Shown: positions 10,770 through 22,734 of the stretch, piece by piece
How the letters are laid out: every line of letters starts with the position of its first letter
How positions within the stretch are numbered: the stretch's first letter is position 1
Assembly: GCA_034231615.1 (NCBI GenBank)
Contig: CM067309.1
Span: forward strand, 29,591,860-29,655,859
Direction of reading: 5' to 3'
Source of the DNA: Meghimatium bilineatum
Lineage: Eukaryota > Mollusca > Gastropoda > Stylommatophora > Philomycidae
DNA: 64,000 nucleotides
The notes under the pieces: model-generated
What the model was told of the DNA's origin: nothing
The model's input: only the letters and a program-made list of their open reading frames with translations
The model's database searches: none
Made by a program: the position numbers and the translations under genes

Positions 10770-11619
10770 ACTAAGTTTCAGAGAGCCAAGCTACAATCGA
10801 GGTGAAGCAGCTGGAACGAGAAAACGAATCGCTGAATCTTGAGAAAGATACAAAGAAACTGTGGAAGTTGGAAAAACTTACTGATGAGGGAACTGGGAGA
10901 AATCAAAAGGTTAAACTACAAAAAATTTGGAAACTTCCTCATGGGAAAACAGGCAGCTGAGTACTTTGCAGAATCATTTGCTGAAGACATCAACATTACC
11001 TTAGAGAAAATACAGGAGATTAGAGAGAAGCAAGAAAATATTAAACAAGATGAACCCATAGTTATGGAAGTACCAACTGGAGCATGCTGTATCTAAACTA
11101 AAAACAAAGAAGTCACCAGGAGATGATGGAGTGTCTAATGTAATGATTAAAAATCCGAGATTTACTGCAGGTCATCAATATATTGAACTATAGGCAAAGT
11201 TTTATAGACCTGGAGGGAAACAATCATGATACCCCGCACAACCACATGAAAAGACAACACCACAGTCTCAAACTACAGTATGGAGCTTATTATTAACCTT
11301 AGGTTGCAGTGGTACCTTGAAAGCAAAAACGTTCTTGTATAACAGAGTGCAGTCTTTAGGAAATGATACTCTACTGAAAATCATAAAACCTACCTATCTC
11401 AAGAGATAGAGGGTGCATTTCAAGATAAGAAACTGGTCCTAGCAGCATGGATAGGCCCAATGAAAGCTTTTGACAAGGTTTGGAAAGAAGGAATTCTAAA
11501 TAAATTGAGAGCATGCAGAGCAATTGCTATCTTTTCCTTTATGCCTTGTAGCATCAGGGATAGAAGAGTGGAGATGTAATTTTTGTATGCTTCCTATATA
11601 TTTGTTTTCGTGGGCTCTT
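10770..11619 (+). pseudogene. LINE-R (RNase H LINE) RT N-terminal part
   Basis: Short broken frames align in order with a non-LTR RT: LWKL...LTDEG near 10860, MGKQAAEYFAESFAEDIN at 10930-11000, KSPGDDGVSNVMIKN near 11110, a QSAGFR-like segment near 11345, and AWI-PMKAFDKVWKEGIL near 11450-11500, which carries the first catalytic Asp. It contains many stops and a missing central piece. It continues after the SINE at 11633-11794. Confidence 0.65.
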
Positions 11620-11632
11620 TAATGAGTGATAT

Positions 11633-11794
11633 ATCCGCCGAAGATGGATGTGTCGGACCACTGGCGCAAATAAAACGGCGACACAACGCATTTCCATTTT
11701 TTGGATTAAATCCTGCTGGAAATCTAGTTGGACCATTGTCCTGCTATAAGAGAGATACAGTGGCAGTTTGAGAATGAACACAGAAGAAGAAGAA
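11633..11794 (+). mobile_element. SINE-A with 13-bp target duplication
   Basis: Flanked by TAATGAGTGATAT at 11620-11632 and 11795-11807. It carries the full family layout: head with GAAGATGGATGTGTCGGACC, the CAAATAAAACGGCGACACAA segment, the TCCTGCTGGAAATCTAG middle, GTTTGAGAATGAACAC, and a GAA repeat tail. It sits inside the LINE-R pseudogene. Confidence 0.85.
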
Positions 11795-11807
11795 TAATGA
11801 GTGATAT

Positions 11808-12600
11808 GATGTATAAATTTTAAAAGCATAGCTACACAAGAGAAGAGTTAAAGTACAACTAGATGGTTGGAAAAGCAAGAACGTTCTACTATGGGGCACC
11901 ACAGGGTCGGGTATTATTCCCCCTGTTTCTGATCTACATCAATGATCTGGCATGGAATAAAAGTAGTAATGTATGCTGATGACTTGGTGATATGGTGCAT
12001 TGAAGATCATGGTAAACAGATGGTGTGTCAACACCAACATACCGGTAGATAACTGCAGTACAATTCTCTTTACTCTTTACTCAAAACAAAAAGTTGGTGA
12101 CATCAATATAAATGGAAGCTTCTGAAAGAAGCCAAATAACCCACATATCTTGGAGTCACATTTAACAACAAGTTGACATGGAAGGAACACATCAACAAGG
12201 CAACAACAAAGGCCAGGAGAAAGCTAGCCATCATGAGAAAACTAAGTGGAACCACATGGTGAGAAAATGGGACTTAATAAAGTTTACCAGCATGCAGAAA
12301 ATATAACCACACTTGGAATATGTGTCAACAGTATGGCTGGTCTCCAGCATCAAACACAGTATTACATGAGTTAGATAAGGTGCACAACCAAACACTTATG
12401 ATCATCATGGGTGCAATAAATCAACACCCATAGTAGAGATGGAGAAAATAGGGAGGATACAAACACTGAACGAATGCCTAGTCTTCCAATGAAAGATATT
12501 TTTTTTTAAATTGAGCAATGGGGTGACTGAAAAGAAGTAATCAAATGAAACGACTCCATAGAAAATTCTTAAACTTGTCTGAAGTTAGACTTACGTAAAA
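11808..12600 (+). pseudogene. LINE-R RT catalytic core and thumb, decayed
   Basis: Closely matches 39623-40390 at the DNA level. Broken frames give GAPQGRVLFPLFLIYINDL, VMYADDLVIWC (catalytic Asp-Asp kept), LGVTFNNKLTWKEHINKAT and ARRKLAIMRKLSGTTW, then a LEYVSTVWLVSSIKH-like thumb. A deletion near 12005 and many stops make it a pseudogene. Homology fades after about 12600, before the RNase H domain. Confidence 0.75.
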
Positions 12601-12659
12601 CACAGGTTTATATATCGTTTCAACGGGACACGACATACTATAGCTAAAACTAGTAAGTA

Positions 12660-13135
12660 ATGATGGGTAATGATGAGCACACAAGAAATCATAAAAATTA
12701 CAATACACAAATCACATTCAACGTTTCAACCAAAAGGTCTTTATCAAGACACAAACAAAACATCAAAAGACGACGAATACAAAAATTATCACAACGTCCA
12801 ACGGAAATGATATGCCGGAAGGTCAGAAAGTACATAAAAACGTAAATATATGTGGAAACGAAACAAACAAAAAGATGAGTAAATGACAGAACAAAAAGAA
12901 TAAAGACAAAGACCACACCAACCCAGTACTAGACATAAGAGTGGTCGAAATTGAGTCCAAAAGGCTTGAGTGTACCCAATTCAAAAATGAGACGATTTTC
13001 TAGAGCATACCTAGATCTATCATCGGTGGTGCAAGATCTGATGGCGGTGACCTGAATATCCAACGCACCATGATGACCATCGCCGTTGAAGTGTGTGGCC
13101 ACAGGAGTGTGTGTTCTGTGCTTGATGGCATGAAA
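12660..13135 (-). mobile_element. Penelope-like element 3' fragment (PLE-C) with GIY-YIG C-terminus
   Basis: On the minus strand, 13130 to 12930 encodes the C-terminal half of a GIY-YIG endonuclease: HTPVATHFNGDGHHGALDIQ, then YALENRLIFELGTLKPFG and a stop. This matches the C-termini of Penelope reverse transcriptases. Downstream (12722-12748) lies the hammerhead-like motif typical of Penelope terminal repeats. The N-terminal GIY-YIG half and the RT are absent. Confidence 0.7.
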
Positions 13136-13559
13136 CTTGTCTGAAGTTGAGAGTCCCCTAAATTCTGAACCTCTGGAAAGATGATAGTGGATGATCTATT
13201 CATATCTAGGATGAAGTGAAAGGAAATTTCAGTATGAATGAACAGAATAGTGTACAACATAAGACTTTTACTCCTCTATATCCAGCAGGAAGTTGAATAT
13301 CCACAAAACATATGGCTCATAAGGTCAATAGATAGGTCAATATTGACCTATACAGATAGGTCAATAGTGAAAAATAGATCATTCTTCGTGCTTCCCCTGC
13401 ATAAAAGTGTTTGTCAAGAATCATTACTCATCTCCTTGACAAACGTGTTTGCCAGGGATCATTGTTCATACTTTCATTTTCCTTTTGTGCTGAAGTTAGG
13501 GCAGAGGTCAGATCTCTCCAATTCTGTCTGTTCAAAGCTATTCTGTGCAGTTCTTGAAT

Positions 13560-13890
13560 AGTATGAATATTGGTTGTTTTACTTTCTCTAAGTATTGTTC
13601 TTCTGAGTGTTTATTTTGGTCTACCCCTTGCTCTTTCGCCTGTAGGTATCCATTCAAGAGATTGGTGGTGTATTCTGTTGGTGTCTGCGCATAGGACATG
13701 CCCGATGTAGGACCAACGGCGTTTTCTGATAACATCTGTGATGAAATTTTGATGTGTCTCTTCTCTGATTTTATCATTTGATTTGAATTCACTCCAATGG
13801 GTGTTAGTTATCCTACGAAGACATTTGTTCTCGAAACTCAGTAATTTCTTTTCTGAAGATAAAGAGCTTTTCCAGCTCTCACATCCATAT
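13560..13890 (-). pseudogene. antisense LINE C-terminal fragment
   Basis: Minus-strand frames give a GCESWKSS block, NKCLRRITNTHWSEFKSND, RRWSYIGHVLCADTNRIHHQ, then WIPTGERARGRPK. This is the RT C-terminal IGHV...RGRPK signature of non-LTR elements. It is truncated at both ends and has frameshifts. Confidence 0.75.
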
Positions 13891-14139
13891 GATACTTTAC
13901 ATCTTCACATCATACTTCTCCTGTATACAAATGTTTGCCAGGGATCATTGTTTCTACTTCTCCTGAATACAAATGTTTGCCAGAGATCATTGTTTCTACT
14001 TCTCCTGAACACAAATGTTTGCCAGGGATCATTGTTTCTACTTCTCCTGTATACAAATGTTTGCCAGGGATCATTGTTCATACTTCTCCTGATTTGCTGT
14101 CTGGCGACAGATAGGAAGGCTGTCACAGGCTAGGGTAGC

Positions 14140-14276
14140 CCACCCGAATTGTCAAGGCATGCCGAAATCGGATGTGCTAGGCCTACACGGCGCATAACGG
14201 TGGCACAACGTAATCACGCTCCCGGCGGAAATAGCACGGTGATGGTTACAATGGAGCGAACGCAAAACAAACAAAC
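14140..14276 (+). mobile_element. SINE-like insert related to SINE-A head
   Basis: GCCGAAATCGGATGTGCTAGGCC and GGTGGCACAACG resemble the SINE-A head and its diverged copy at 18731. It interrupts the 42-bp minisatellite. The middle and the GAA tail of SINE-A are missing, and it ends in a CAAACAAAC run. It may be a separate subfamily. Confidence 0.4.
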
Positions 14277-14359
14277 ATACTTCTCCTGTATACAAATGTT
14301 TGACAAGAATCATTGTTCATACTTCTGTATACAAATGTTTGACAAGGATAATTGTTCAT

Positions 14360-14810
14360 TCATTAGGTGCCATGACAGCTGGCGTAGGCGAATATGGCTC
14401 TCCATAGCTATCTCCAGTATTATGTATCATGATAGTTTTTGTTTCCCTGGCGTGCCAGGTTCTTAAACTGTCTAATATTTTCTCACATTGTTGCCCTTCA
14501 ATCTTGCCTCTCGTGACTATGTTCTCTAAACCTCGTCTCAAAACGTGGCCAAAAAATGCAAATTTTCTTTTTCTTATATTACTGATTAAACTCCTTTTCA
14601 TCTTTCAACATTTCCACATTAGTTTTTCTCGCACACCATGGTATTATCAGCATTCTTCTGTAGATCCACATCTATAATTTCCCACTTCCCTGTTTGTTTA
14701 TTGTCCAAGACTCGCACCCATATGTTAGTATAGGGGTTATACAGCACTGCAGAACTCTCTTCCTCACCTCTAATGACAAGGTCTTATTACACAATATATT
14801 TTTCATTTTT
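14360..14810 (-). pseudogene. antisense LINE C-terminal fragment
   Basis: Minus-strand frames give LTYGCESWTINKQ, RRMLIIPWCARKTN, RKRKFAFFGHVLRRGLENI, GKIEGQQ and HNTGDSYGEPYSPTP, the familiar tail of an RTE/L2-type LINE protein. It is broken by frameshifts and 5'-truncated. Confidence 0.75.
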
Positions 14811-15049
14811 CTGAATGTTGTTTTTGCCTGCCCTATTCTGCTTTTTATTTTTTATTGTTCATACTTTCCCCTTTATACAAATGTTTGCCAGGGATCATTG
14901 TTCATACTTCTTTGTTATAGCAGTATTTACCAGGGGAAATCATTCATAGTTAAAGTTACCTGCCTTTTTTGATCAGTTCCTGGTACAAAATTAGTGGTAA
15001 AGGTGATGTTCTGATTTCCTAAGGGGGTGTTTGGTGGGAATGTTATTCA

Positions 15050-15290
15050 TCCAATACAAATAACAATAGCTATTTGTTACATGAACTTTTGAAAATCAGT
15101 TAGTTAGTTCTTGATTATGTGTTTAAGGATGACTAACAATGACTATATGTTACATCAAATTTTGAAAATCAGTTAGTTATGTTTTTGATTATGTGTTCAA
15201 GGGTGACTAACAATGACTATTTGTTACATCAACTTTTGAAAATCAGTTAGTTCTTGATTATGTGTTTAAGGATGACTAATCTTTCTGTCA
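15050..15290. repeat. ~72-bp triplication
   Basis: Three copies of a segment containing GAAAATCAGTTAGTT, TTGATTATGTGTT and AAGGATGACTAA. It is AT-rich with no coding content. Confidence 0.75.
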
Positions 15291-15399
15291 TCTGAAGACT
15301 ATTTGGCTGCGGATGTCTTTGGACAGTTTGGGCATGGGATGACCACTGAAGATAATTTTTTGATCTGTCCATGCAAAAGCTACTCTAGCTATTTACTAG

Positions 15400-15660
15400 C
15401 TACTCTTCACTGGTGAGCTGCTGCATTTTTCCTACTTTCACAAGATGCTGAGATTTTTTGATTATAGAGCACAATGTAGTTCTGTTATATGCAGTATCTT
15501 CCCATGTATCTTGGTTTATTTCACAGGCATTCAATGAGGTCTTGTAACCAGTCCTTGTAGCGCTTCTTTTGGCCACCTTGAGAATAATTTCCCTTCTGCA
15601 ACTCAACCATTGGGAAGTTTGCAGGAGGTTTTTTGCAGGAGAAGTTTGCAGAAAAGATCT
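15400..15660 (-). pseudogene. antisense LINE-Z C-terminal fragment
   Basis: On the minus strand, QGGQKKRYKDWLQDLIE and INQDTWEDTAYNRTTLCSII match the block just before the LINE-Z zinc finger (compare 10330-10460 and 49790-49900). The zinc finger itself is missing. Confidence 0.7.
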
Positions 15661-15929
15661 CCCGACAACAATAACTGTCAAATATCTCGGGTCCCAAATG
15701 TGATAATGGCAACTCGGGAAATGAGATTAAGCTAAGACTTGATATGGTGATAACTGCCAGATCAAGGTAGAATATCATTTGAAAGAGTAATATCAGTATT
15801 ACAGGATCTTAAGGATCACATCTTAAGGATGGCAAACACTTTTATACAAAAGTAGAAACAAAGGTCTTTGTCAAACACTTCATCATCAACGGTGGAATAA
15901 TGTACTACCTAGGTATGTGGATCTATTCA

Positions 15930-16035
15930 CAATTGTCAGTGCTACGCCACTTACCTTTATGTGAATCTACTGTCAGTGCTACGCCACTTATCTTTATGTG
16001 AATCTACTGTCAGTGCTATGCCACTTACAGGGTTC
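15930..16035. repeat. ~37-bp triplication
   Basis: Three copies around GTCAGTGCTACGCCACTTAC with CTTTATGTGAATCTACT. Confidence 0.75.
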
Positions 16036-16328
16036 ATGATAGATGTTGCCAGGTGCTGATTGTAATATTGCTTCATTTCCATTTTAAATAGGTTAGACCC
16101 CCCCCCCCAACTACCTATCTAAGGCAAGCTTGTGAAATCAATATTTTTCTGCATCTGGTTTTAAAGACTTCAACCGTGCCTTCTAGTTGCTTCTATATTG
16201 TCCATTATTTTTACTGTAGGCCTATTTTATATAAAATATTCATAGATATCTATATATAGAAAAATTTGATTTTAAGAGTAGTCTCCTACTACTTATTTGT
16301 TTGGATGTAGTTGTAGTCACTCCTAATC

Positions 16329-16500
16329 ACTTTTGTATACCTGTTCCCAGATAACACTACACAATATGTGAAAGATGAACAATGGCTTTTGTATACCTGT
16401 TCCCAGATAACACTACACAATATGTCAAAGATGAACAATGGCTTGTGTATGCCTGTTCCCAGATAACACTACACAATATGTCAAAGATGAACAATGGCTG
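16329..16500. repeat. 56-bp triplication
   Basis: Three near-identical 56-bp units beginning CTTTTGTATACCTGTTCCCA and ending GATGAACAATGG. Confidence 0.85.
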
Positions 16501-16807
16501 TATGATATTGAAAACACATACAATGTTTAAAACACGTAAAACTCACAATCTTGTAAAATAGGGCCTATTTATTAAGTCTAACAATTAAATTTTGCAAGGA
16601 TGCTGTTTCATGCAAACTTAATCACTGACCACTGTGATATTACTATAGGTATGTCTTCATAACAGCTCTGGCTTGTCTCATCAAGATAAAATATATAGCT
16701 ATCATTTGGAGGAAAAATCCATCATATGTGTATTTTCTGCGATAAATGCCATATGCAGTTTTTTACATTAAACATTGTACTCAAGAACATAATGATCATA
16801 AAATGAC

Positions 16808-18148
16808 ATGGTTTGAGCATTGTGCTATTTGCTTGCATGGTTTGATGTTATGGTTTGAGCATTGTGCTATTTGCTTGCATGGTTTGATGTTATGGTTTGA
16901 GCATTCATTGTGCTATTTGATTGCATGGTTTGATGTTATGGTTTGAGCATTCATTGTGCTATTTGCTTGCATGGTTTGATGTTATGTTTGAGCATTGTGC
17001 TATTTGCTTGCATGGTTTGATGTTATGGTTTGAGCATTGTGCTATTTGCTTGCATGGTTTGATGTTATGGTTTGAGCATTGTGCTATTTGCTTGCATGGT
17101 TTGATGATATGGTTTGAGCATTGTGCTATTTGCTTGCATGGTTTGATGTTATGGTTTGAGCATTGTGCTATTTGCTTGCATGGTTTGATGTTATGTTTAA
17201 GCATTCATTGTGCTATTTGCTTGCATGGTTTGATGTTATGTTTGAGCATTGTGCTATTTGCTTGCATGGTTTGATGATATGGTTTGAGCATTGTGCTATT
17301 TGCTTGCATGGTTTGATGTTATGGTTTGAGCATTGTGCTATTTGCTTGCATGGTTTGATGTTATGTTTAAGCATTCATTGTGCTATTTGCTTGCATGGTT
17401 TGATGTTATGGTTTGAGCATTGTGCTATTTGCTTGCATGGTTTGATGTTATGTTTGAGCATTGTGCTATTTGCTTGCATGGTTTGATGTTATGGTTTGAG
17501 CATTGTGCTATTTGCTTGCATGGTTTGATGTTATGGTTTGAGCATTGTGCTATTTGCTTGCATGGTTTGATGATATGGTTTGAGCATTGTGCTATTTGCT
17601 TGCATGGTTTGATGTTATGGTTTGAGCATTGTGCTATTTGCTTGCATGGTTTGATGTTATGTTTAAGCATTCATTGTGCTATTTGCTTGCATGGTTTGAT
17701 GTTATGTTTGAGCATTCATTGTGTTATTTGCTTGCATGGTTTGATGTTATGTTTGAGCATTCATTGTGCTATTTGATTGCATGGTTTGATGTTATGGTTT
17801 GAGCATTGTGCTATTTGCTTGCATGGTTTGATGTTATGGTTTGAGCATTGTGCTATTTGCTTGCATGGTTTGATGTTATGGTTTGAGCATTGTGCTATTT
17901 GCTTGCATGGTTTGATGTTATGGTTTGAGCATTGTGCTATTTGCTTGCATGGTTTGATGTTATGTTTAAGCATTCATTGTGCTATTTGCTTGCATGGTTT
18001 GATGTTATGTTTGAGCATTCATTGTGTTATTTGCTTGCATGGTTTGATGTTATGTTTGAGCATTCATTGTGTTATTTGCTTGCATGGTTTGATGTTATGG
18101 TTTGAGCATTCATTGTGCTATTTGCTTGCATGGTTTGATGTTATCTAG
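16808..18148. repeat. 42-bp minisatellite, about 31 copies
   Basis: The unit is GGTTTGAGCATTGTGCTATT followed by TGCTTGCATGGTTTGATGTTAT. A longer variant has an inserted CATT, and a one-base-shorter variant lacks one G. Variant order recurs, suggesting block duplications. Because 42 is a multiple of three, spurious open frames appear on both strands (for example CAICLHGLMLWFEH). Confidence 0.9.
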
Positions 18149-18729
18149 TTTGTTGAATCAACACATAACATAGAAAACTATGATAGCAATTTTCCACACA
18201 ATTATCAAATTGCACACAAATTGATTCTTATACTTGCAATATCTGATATCTTGTTCAAGATGACAAGTTACAATTGTACAAAAAGCACAAGCAATGTATA
18301 ATCTGGACACACACAAATGTGTCTTACAAGGAGGTAGTCAAGTCTGGTCTTAAAGTGATTTTTGCCAACAAAATTCAAAAATAAGAAAAATCAATGACTA
18401 CAGTAAATCTGTACAACAATAAATGAAAACACAAAGTAAGTATTTTTACAGTTTACAAAAACCACTTAACCTTTCAACCAATGAAATTTTGATGACAAGA
18501 CAAATGATAGATTAAATAATTGCATTATTAATGCACAAATGCAATACGATGATTGTCATTATTCTATCTATCTATTATCATTTCCATGTGTCCCGTGTGA
18601 TGTCAGCGTCCGAAAGGGGAGCAAAGAATAGCAACACTATTTACCTTCCATTCATGTCGTATGAGGTGACTAAGGAGGTTATGGGATGGAGTTGGCTGTC
18701 CCATCCCATATAGGGTCAGTGACCCAAAG
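18149..18729. other. no gene recognised
   Basis: AT-rich unique-looking sequence with short open frames only. Nothing recognisable. Confidence 0.5.
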
Positions 18730-18868
18730 CCATGCTGAAGTCGGATGTGTCAGGCCGAAATGCGCAGATATCGCAGCAATGCTGTAAACCATGACACAAC
18801 GCATTCCATTCTTCGGACTACATCCTGCTGATATGCAAGAGTTTGAGAACGAACGCAGAAGAAGATTT
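18730..18868 (+). mobile_element. diverged SINE-A
   Basis: It has a head with TGAAGTCGGATGTGTCAGGCC, then ACACAACGCATTCCATTCTT, CTACATCCTGCTG, GAGTTTGAGAACGAACGC and an AGAAGAAG tail. Part of the middle is deleted. Confidence 0.7.
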
Positions 18869-19217
18869 CCATGTGGAGTTGTTGGAGAAGTTGTCTATCT
18901 ATGGCCATCTGGGTCACATTGGCCCATGTCTCTTTAAGGTTTCTTTGATTGTCTCCACCCATCTAGTATTTCATCTTCCTTGTACTTTATAGCCTGATAT
19001 TTTGCAGTTGTATGCACAAAGTGCTAGTTGCGTTGATTGTCATGATTATCTGCAGAGATAATTATGATAATGGAACAATGGAATCCATGAGTATTAAATT
19101 AATTTTTTTTAAAGTGACAAGGGCAAAGACATAAACTGTGCAGTGAATATTGGATGGTAGTAAGCTTCACAGTTCTTTCTTAAAAAGAAAACTAACCCCT
19201 AATGTAATTGTCTTGCT

Positions 19218-19379
19218 TCTGCCGAAGACAGATGTGTCGGACCATTGACTCAAATAAAATGGTGACAACGCATTTCCATTATCTGGACTACATCCTGCTA
19301 GAAATCTAATAGTCTCATGGTCCTGCTACAAGAGAGATCCAGCGGGAGTGTGAGAATGAACGCTGAAGATGAAGAAGAT
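19218..19379 (+). mobile_element. SINE-A with 10-bp target duplication
   Basis: Flanked by TTGTCTTGCT at 19208-19217 and 19380-19389. It carries the complete family layout, ending GTGAGAATGAACGCTGAAG plus a GAA-rich tail. Confidence 0.8.
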
Positions 19380-19382
19380 TTG

Positions 19383-19556
19383 TCTTGCTGAACGTGTTTT
19401 AACTTTCTACTATTTTTGAATTCAATGACCACTTTTGTGACAAATAAGTGATGTTGTCATGGTCACAAATTGCTGAACTTGTTTTAACTTTCTACTATTT
19501 TTGAATTCAATGACCACTTTTGTGACAAATCAGTGATGTTGTCATGGTCACAAACT
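19383..19556. repeat. 85-bp direct duplication
   Basis: Two adjacent near-identical copies beginning GCTGAACGTGTTTTAACTTT. The first overlaps the right target duplication of the SINE. Confidence 0.75.
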
Positions 19557-19689
19557 ATGCTTGCCTGCTTAATGGGTTATCATGACCACAGGTGGTGGAG
19601 ATGTTAGGCGTCAATCAACTAGCGGCATTTTAATGGTTTAAAAATGTGGATCAACTGAGACAGATCAGCTTTAGATATGTCATTGGTTT

Positions 19690-19768
19690 TAATACCATCA
19701 TCAATTTAATACCATCATCAATTTAACACCATCATCAATTTAACACCATCATCAATTTAATACTATCA
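19690..19768. repeat. 18-bp repeat, about five copies
   Basis: Tandem copies of ACCATCATCAATTTAAT. Confidence 0.8.
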
Positions 19769-20094
19769 TAAATTTAACTATAGAATAAAAACATGACCGG
19801 ACAACAATTCCTTGCCATTATCATCTACTTCATCCCTTATGTAGTTTCTAGATAGAGTCCAGGAATGAAGAGCTTATTTGACAGGCACTCATACATATAC
19901 TGTGAACTTTCTTCACCATTTGCAGCCCAACATGATCTCTTTTATTCATGCTACCTTTACCTAAGTTTATAGTCAATATCCCACCTAAGATGTGCAGCTG
20001 TGTACTTCATGTATACAATATAGACTGCTATCTGATCTACAGATGCAAGACAAATTTCTATAGGGGACATTGATGATAGCACTCCTTCTCAATT

Positions 20095-21050
20095 ACTGTT
20101 AAACTGAATTGACAGCACTTACAATTATTGTTAAACTGAGTTGATAGCACTTACAATTATTGTTAAACTGAGTTGATAGCACTTACAATTACTGTTAAAC
20201 TGAGTTGATAGCACTTACAATTACTGTTAAACTGAGTTGATAGCACTTACAATTATTGTTAAACTGAGTTGATAGCACTTACAATTACTGTTAAACTGAG
20301 TTGATAGCACTTACAATTACTGTTAAACTGAGTTGATAGCACTTACAATTACTGTTAAACTGAGTTGATAGCACTTACAATTATTGTTAAACTGAGTTGA
20401 TAGCACTTACAATTACTGTTAAACTGAGTTGATAGCACTTACAATTACTGTTAAACTGAGTTGATAGCACTTACAATTATTGTTAAACTGAGTTGATAGC
20501 ACTTACAATTACTGTTAAACTGAGTTGATAGCACTTACAATTATTGTTAAACTGAGTTGATAGCACTTACAATTACTGTTAAACTGAGTTGATAGCACTT
20601 ACAATTACTGTTAAACTGAGTTGATAGCACTTACAATTACTGTTAAACTGAGTTGATAGCACTTACAATTACTGTTAAACTGAGTTGATAGCACTTACAA
20701 TTATTGTTAAACTGAGTTGATAGCACTTACAATTACTGTTAAACTGAGTTGATAGCACTTACAATTACTGTTAAACTGAGTTGATAGCACTTACAATTAC
20801 TGTTAAACTGAGTTGATAGCACTTACAATTACTGTTAAACTGAATTGACATCACTTAATCACAATTACTGTTAAACTGAGTTGATAGCACTTACAATTAT
20901 TGTTAAACTGAGTTGATAGCACTTACAATTACTGTTAAACTGAATTGACATCACTTAATCACAATTACTGTTAAACTGAGTTGATAGCACTTACAATTAC
21001 TGTTAAACTGAATTGACATCACTTAATCACAATTACTGTTAAACTGAGTT
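20095..21050. repeat. 32-bp minisatellite, about 29 copies
   Basis: The unit is TTGATAGCACTTACAATTAC followed by TGTTAAACTGAG, with an A/T switch (ATTACTG versus ATTATTG). A 36-bp variant with TGACATCACTTAATC occurs three times near the right end. It is non-coding. Confidence 0.9.
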
Positions 21051-21870
21051 GGGGGAATAGCTCCCTCTCAATTACTATGAGATTTTCTGTTAAATCACAT
21101 ATCATGTGTCTATCACACTCAGAATTTTTAAGCAATCTGTGCCAAATGTAATTTTTTAGTAGTGTGCAATGTCATATTTTTTAAGCAATTTTTTCCCCGA
21201 TTGCAGTTTTTTAGTAGTTTGTGACATCACTCTGCCAGTTCATTTATATTAGCAAAATGGCTACCGTATTGATGCTGAACATGCCTTCTACTGATAAGGA
21301 TACAATACGCTTGCTGCAGTTGTGAAAATACTGGCCTAGCCCTACCCCCATAGCTCCAGCTGGTTTCTGCCCATACAACCCTCCTAAATAAACACCGCCC
21401 CCATTTCTTGGCGTTAGATGAATTGATCTTTTGCAGGATGCAGCTATCAGCACGCTATGCACAGAGAGCTCCCCCTACCTATTATGTATGACTTTGGGGG
21501 GGCAGCGTGGCGAACTCTCAGTGCGTAAGAGTGCAGATTGATGCATCCATCGGAGTTCCCCAACATCCATGATCATCCCTTCTCCTTCAATGCGCATTTG
21601 TGGCATTAAATCGTTGCATAATTTAATCTCCAATAAAATTAGCCATTTTGTTGTACTGTGCACACAACCATGTCTGTGAACTGTGCCACAACCATGTGTG
21701 TGTACTGTGCCATTACTGTGCACACAATTAAAAAACTTGGAATGAAGCTGTGCATAATATCAAACTTCGTCAACATTCTGGAAAAAGTAGGTAGGCACAT
21801 GATATGTGATTGAACTGTTGCTTTTCATTACCAAAACTTTACTGTACATAATAGTTTCAGCCAAATAGGA
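21051..21870. other. no gene recognised; short internal duplications
   Basis: A segment with TTTTAAGCAA and TTTTTTAGTAGT occurs twice (21125-21220). A short repeat around ACTGTGCCACAACCATG occurs near 21655-21725. The rest is unassigned. Confidence 0.4.
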
Positions 21871-21879
21871 TAGTCAACC

Positions 21880-22690
21880 TCAGTTTTCTGGACGATGAAT
21901 ATCTACATGACATATGGGTCAGAGTATACACAGATGGGAAATGCAGTGAGAAAAAGAGGTGCTGGTGTATATATAGAATATCGACACAAGCCTAGAGATA
22001 CAATCAGAACACCAACAGGGAAATTCTGCAATAATTATGATGCAAAAATTCAGGCAATTAGGGTGGCAATTGAAAAACTGCTGAACTCCAACCCTGGCCC
22101 ACAGCCTGTGGTATTCCTGACAGATGCAAGGTCAGTGCTTCAGGATCTCTAGTCTGGAAAACTAATAGACGTACACAAACTACTTTATGAACTGTTACCA
22201 GTATAGGGTAGCTATGCAGTGGATACCCTCTCACTGTGGAATACCAGGAAATGAAAAAGCAGACCAACTGGCTAAGGAAGGTGCTGCCGAAGACCAACCA
22301 GATATACCAATCACCTACCATCAGAAAAAAACAGATGATCAAGTCAATAAGAAAGCCACAAACACCAACACAAGATGACTATCACATTACGAACAGATCA
22401 GAACAAGTTGTAATTCTATGCCTCAGAACGGGACACAATCGACTCCGCAGTCGCGTACACAAAATTCAAGATTGGCAACACAGCCATGTGTACATGTGGA
22501 CAGGCAGCACAGAGTGTCAACATATACTTCAAGACTGTTCTGAGTATGAAATGCTGAAGTAGACATATTGGCCAGAGGAAACAGCACTGAAATGATAGCT
22601 CTATGGGCCATTGTATGAACTACAAAAGACAGTGAGTTTTATTTAGGTGACAGAATTACAGATATAGACATGTTTCAAGTGAATAAAAGA
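21880..22690 (+). pseudogene. LINE-R RNase H and zinc-knuckle fragment
   Basis: It is homologous at the DNA level to 40530-41325. The RNase H domain is recognisable (GAGVYIEYRHKPRDTIRTPT, VVFLTDARSVLQ, then MQWIPSHCGIPGNEKADQLA) but damaged. The region of the first catalytic Asp is deleted, the second catalytic Glu is Lys (DAKIQA), and stops and frameshifts occur at 22150, 22203 and 22325. A degenerate CxC knuckle follows. The 3' end has a GAA-like tail near 22690. Confidence 0.8.
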
Positions 22691-22734
22691 AAAAGAAGAA
22701 ATTTCTATCTGGTTGCCAATAATAATAACATACG

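Larger units (their letters stand above)
13395..14942. repeat. dispersed 42-bp minisatellite around LINE fragments
   Basis: The unit resembles CATACTTCTCCTGTATACAA followed by ATGTTTGCCAGGGATCATTG. Four units are tandem at 13898-14085. Single or double units recur at 13395-13470, 14277-14365 and 14862-14940, separated by antisense LINE pieces and a SINE-like insert. The open frames over it (NVCQGSLFLLLL on plus, NDPWQTFVYRRS on minus) are periodicity artefacts. Confidence 0.75.

Noticed and set aside
16921-18148. Repeated 81-123 codon frames
   Set aside because: Same periodicity artefact in the 42-bp array.
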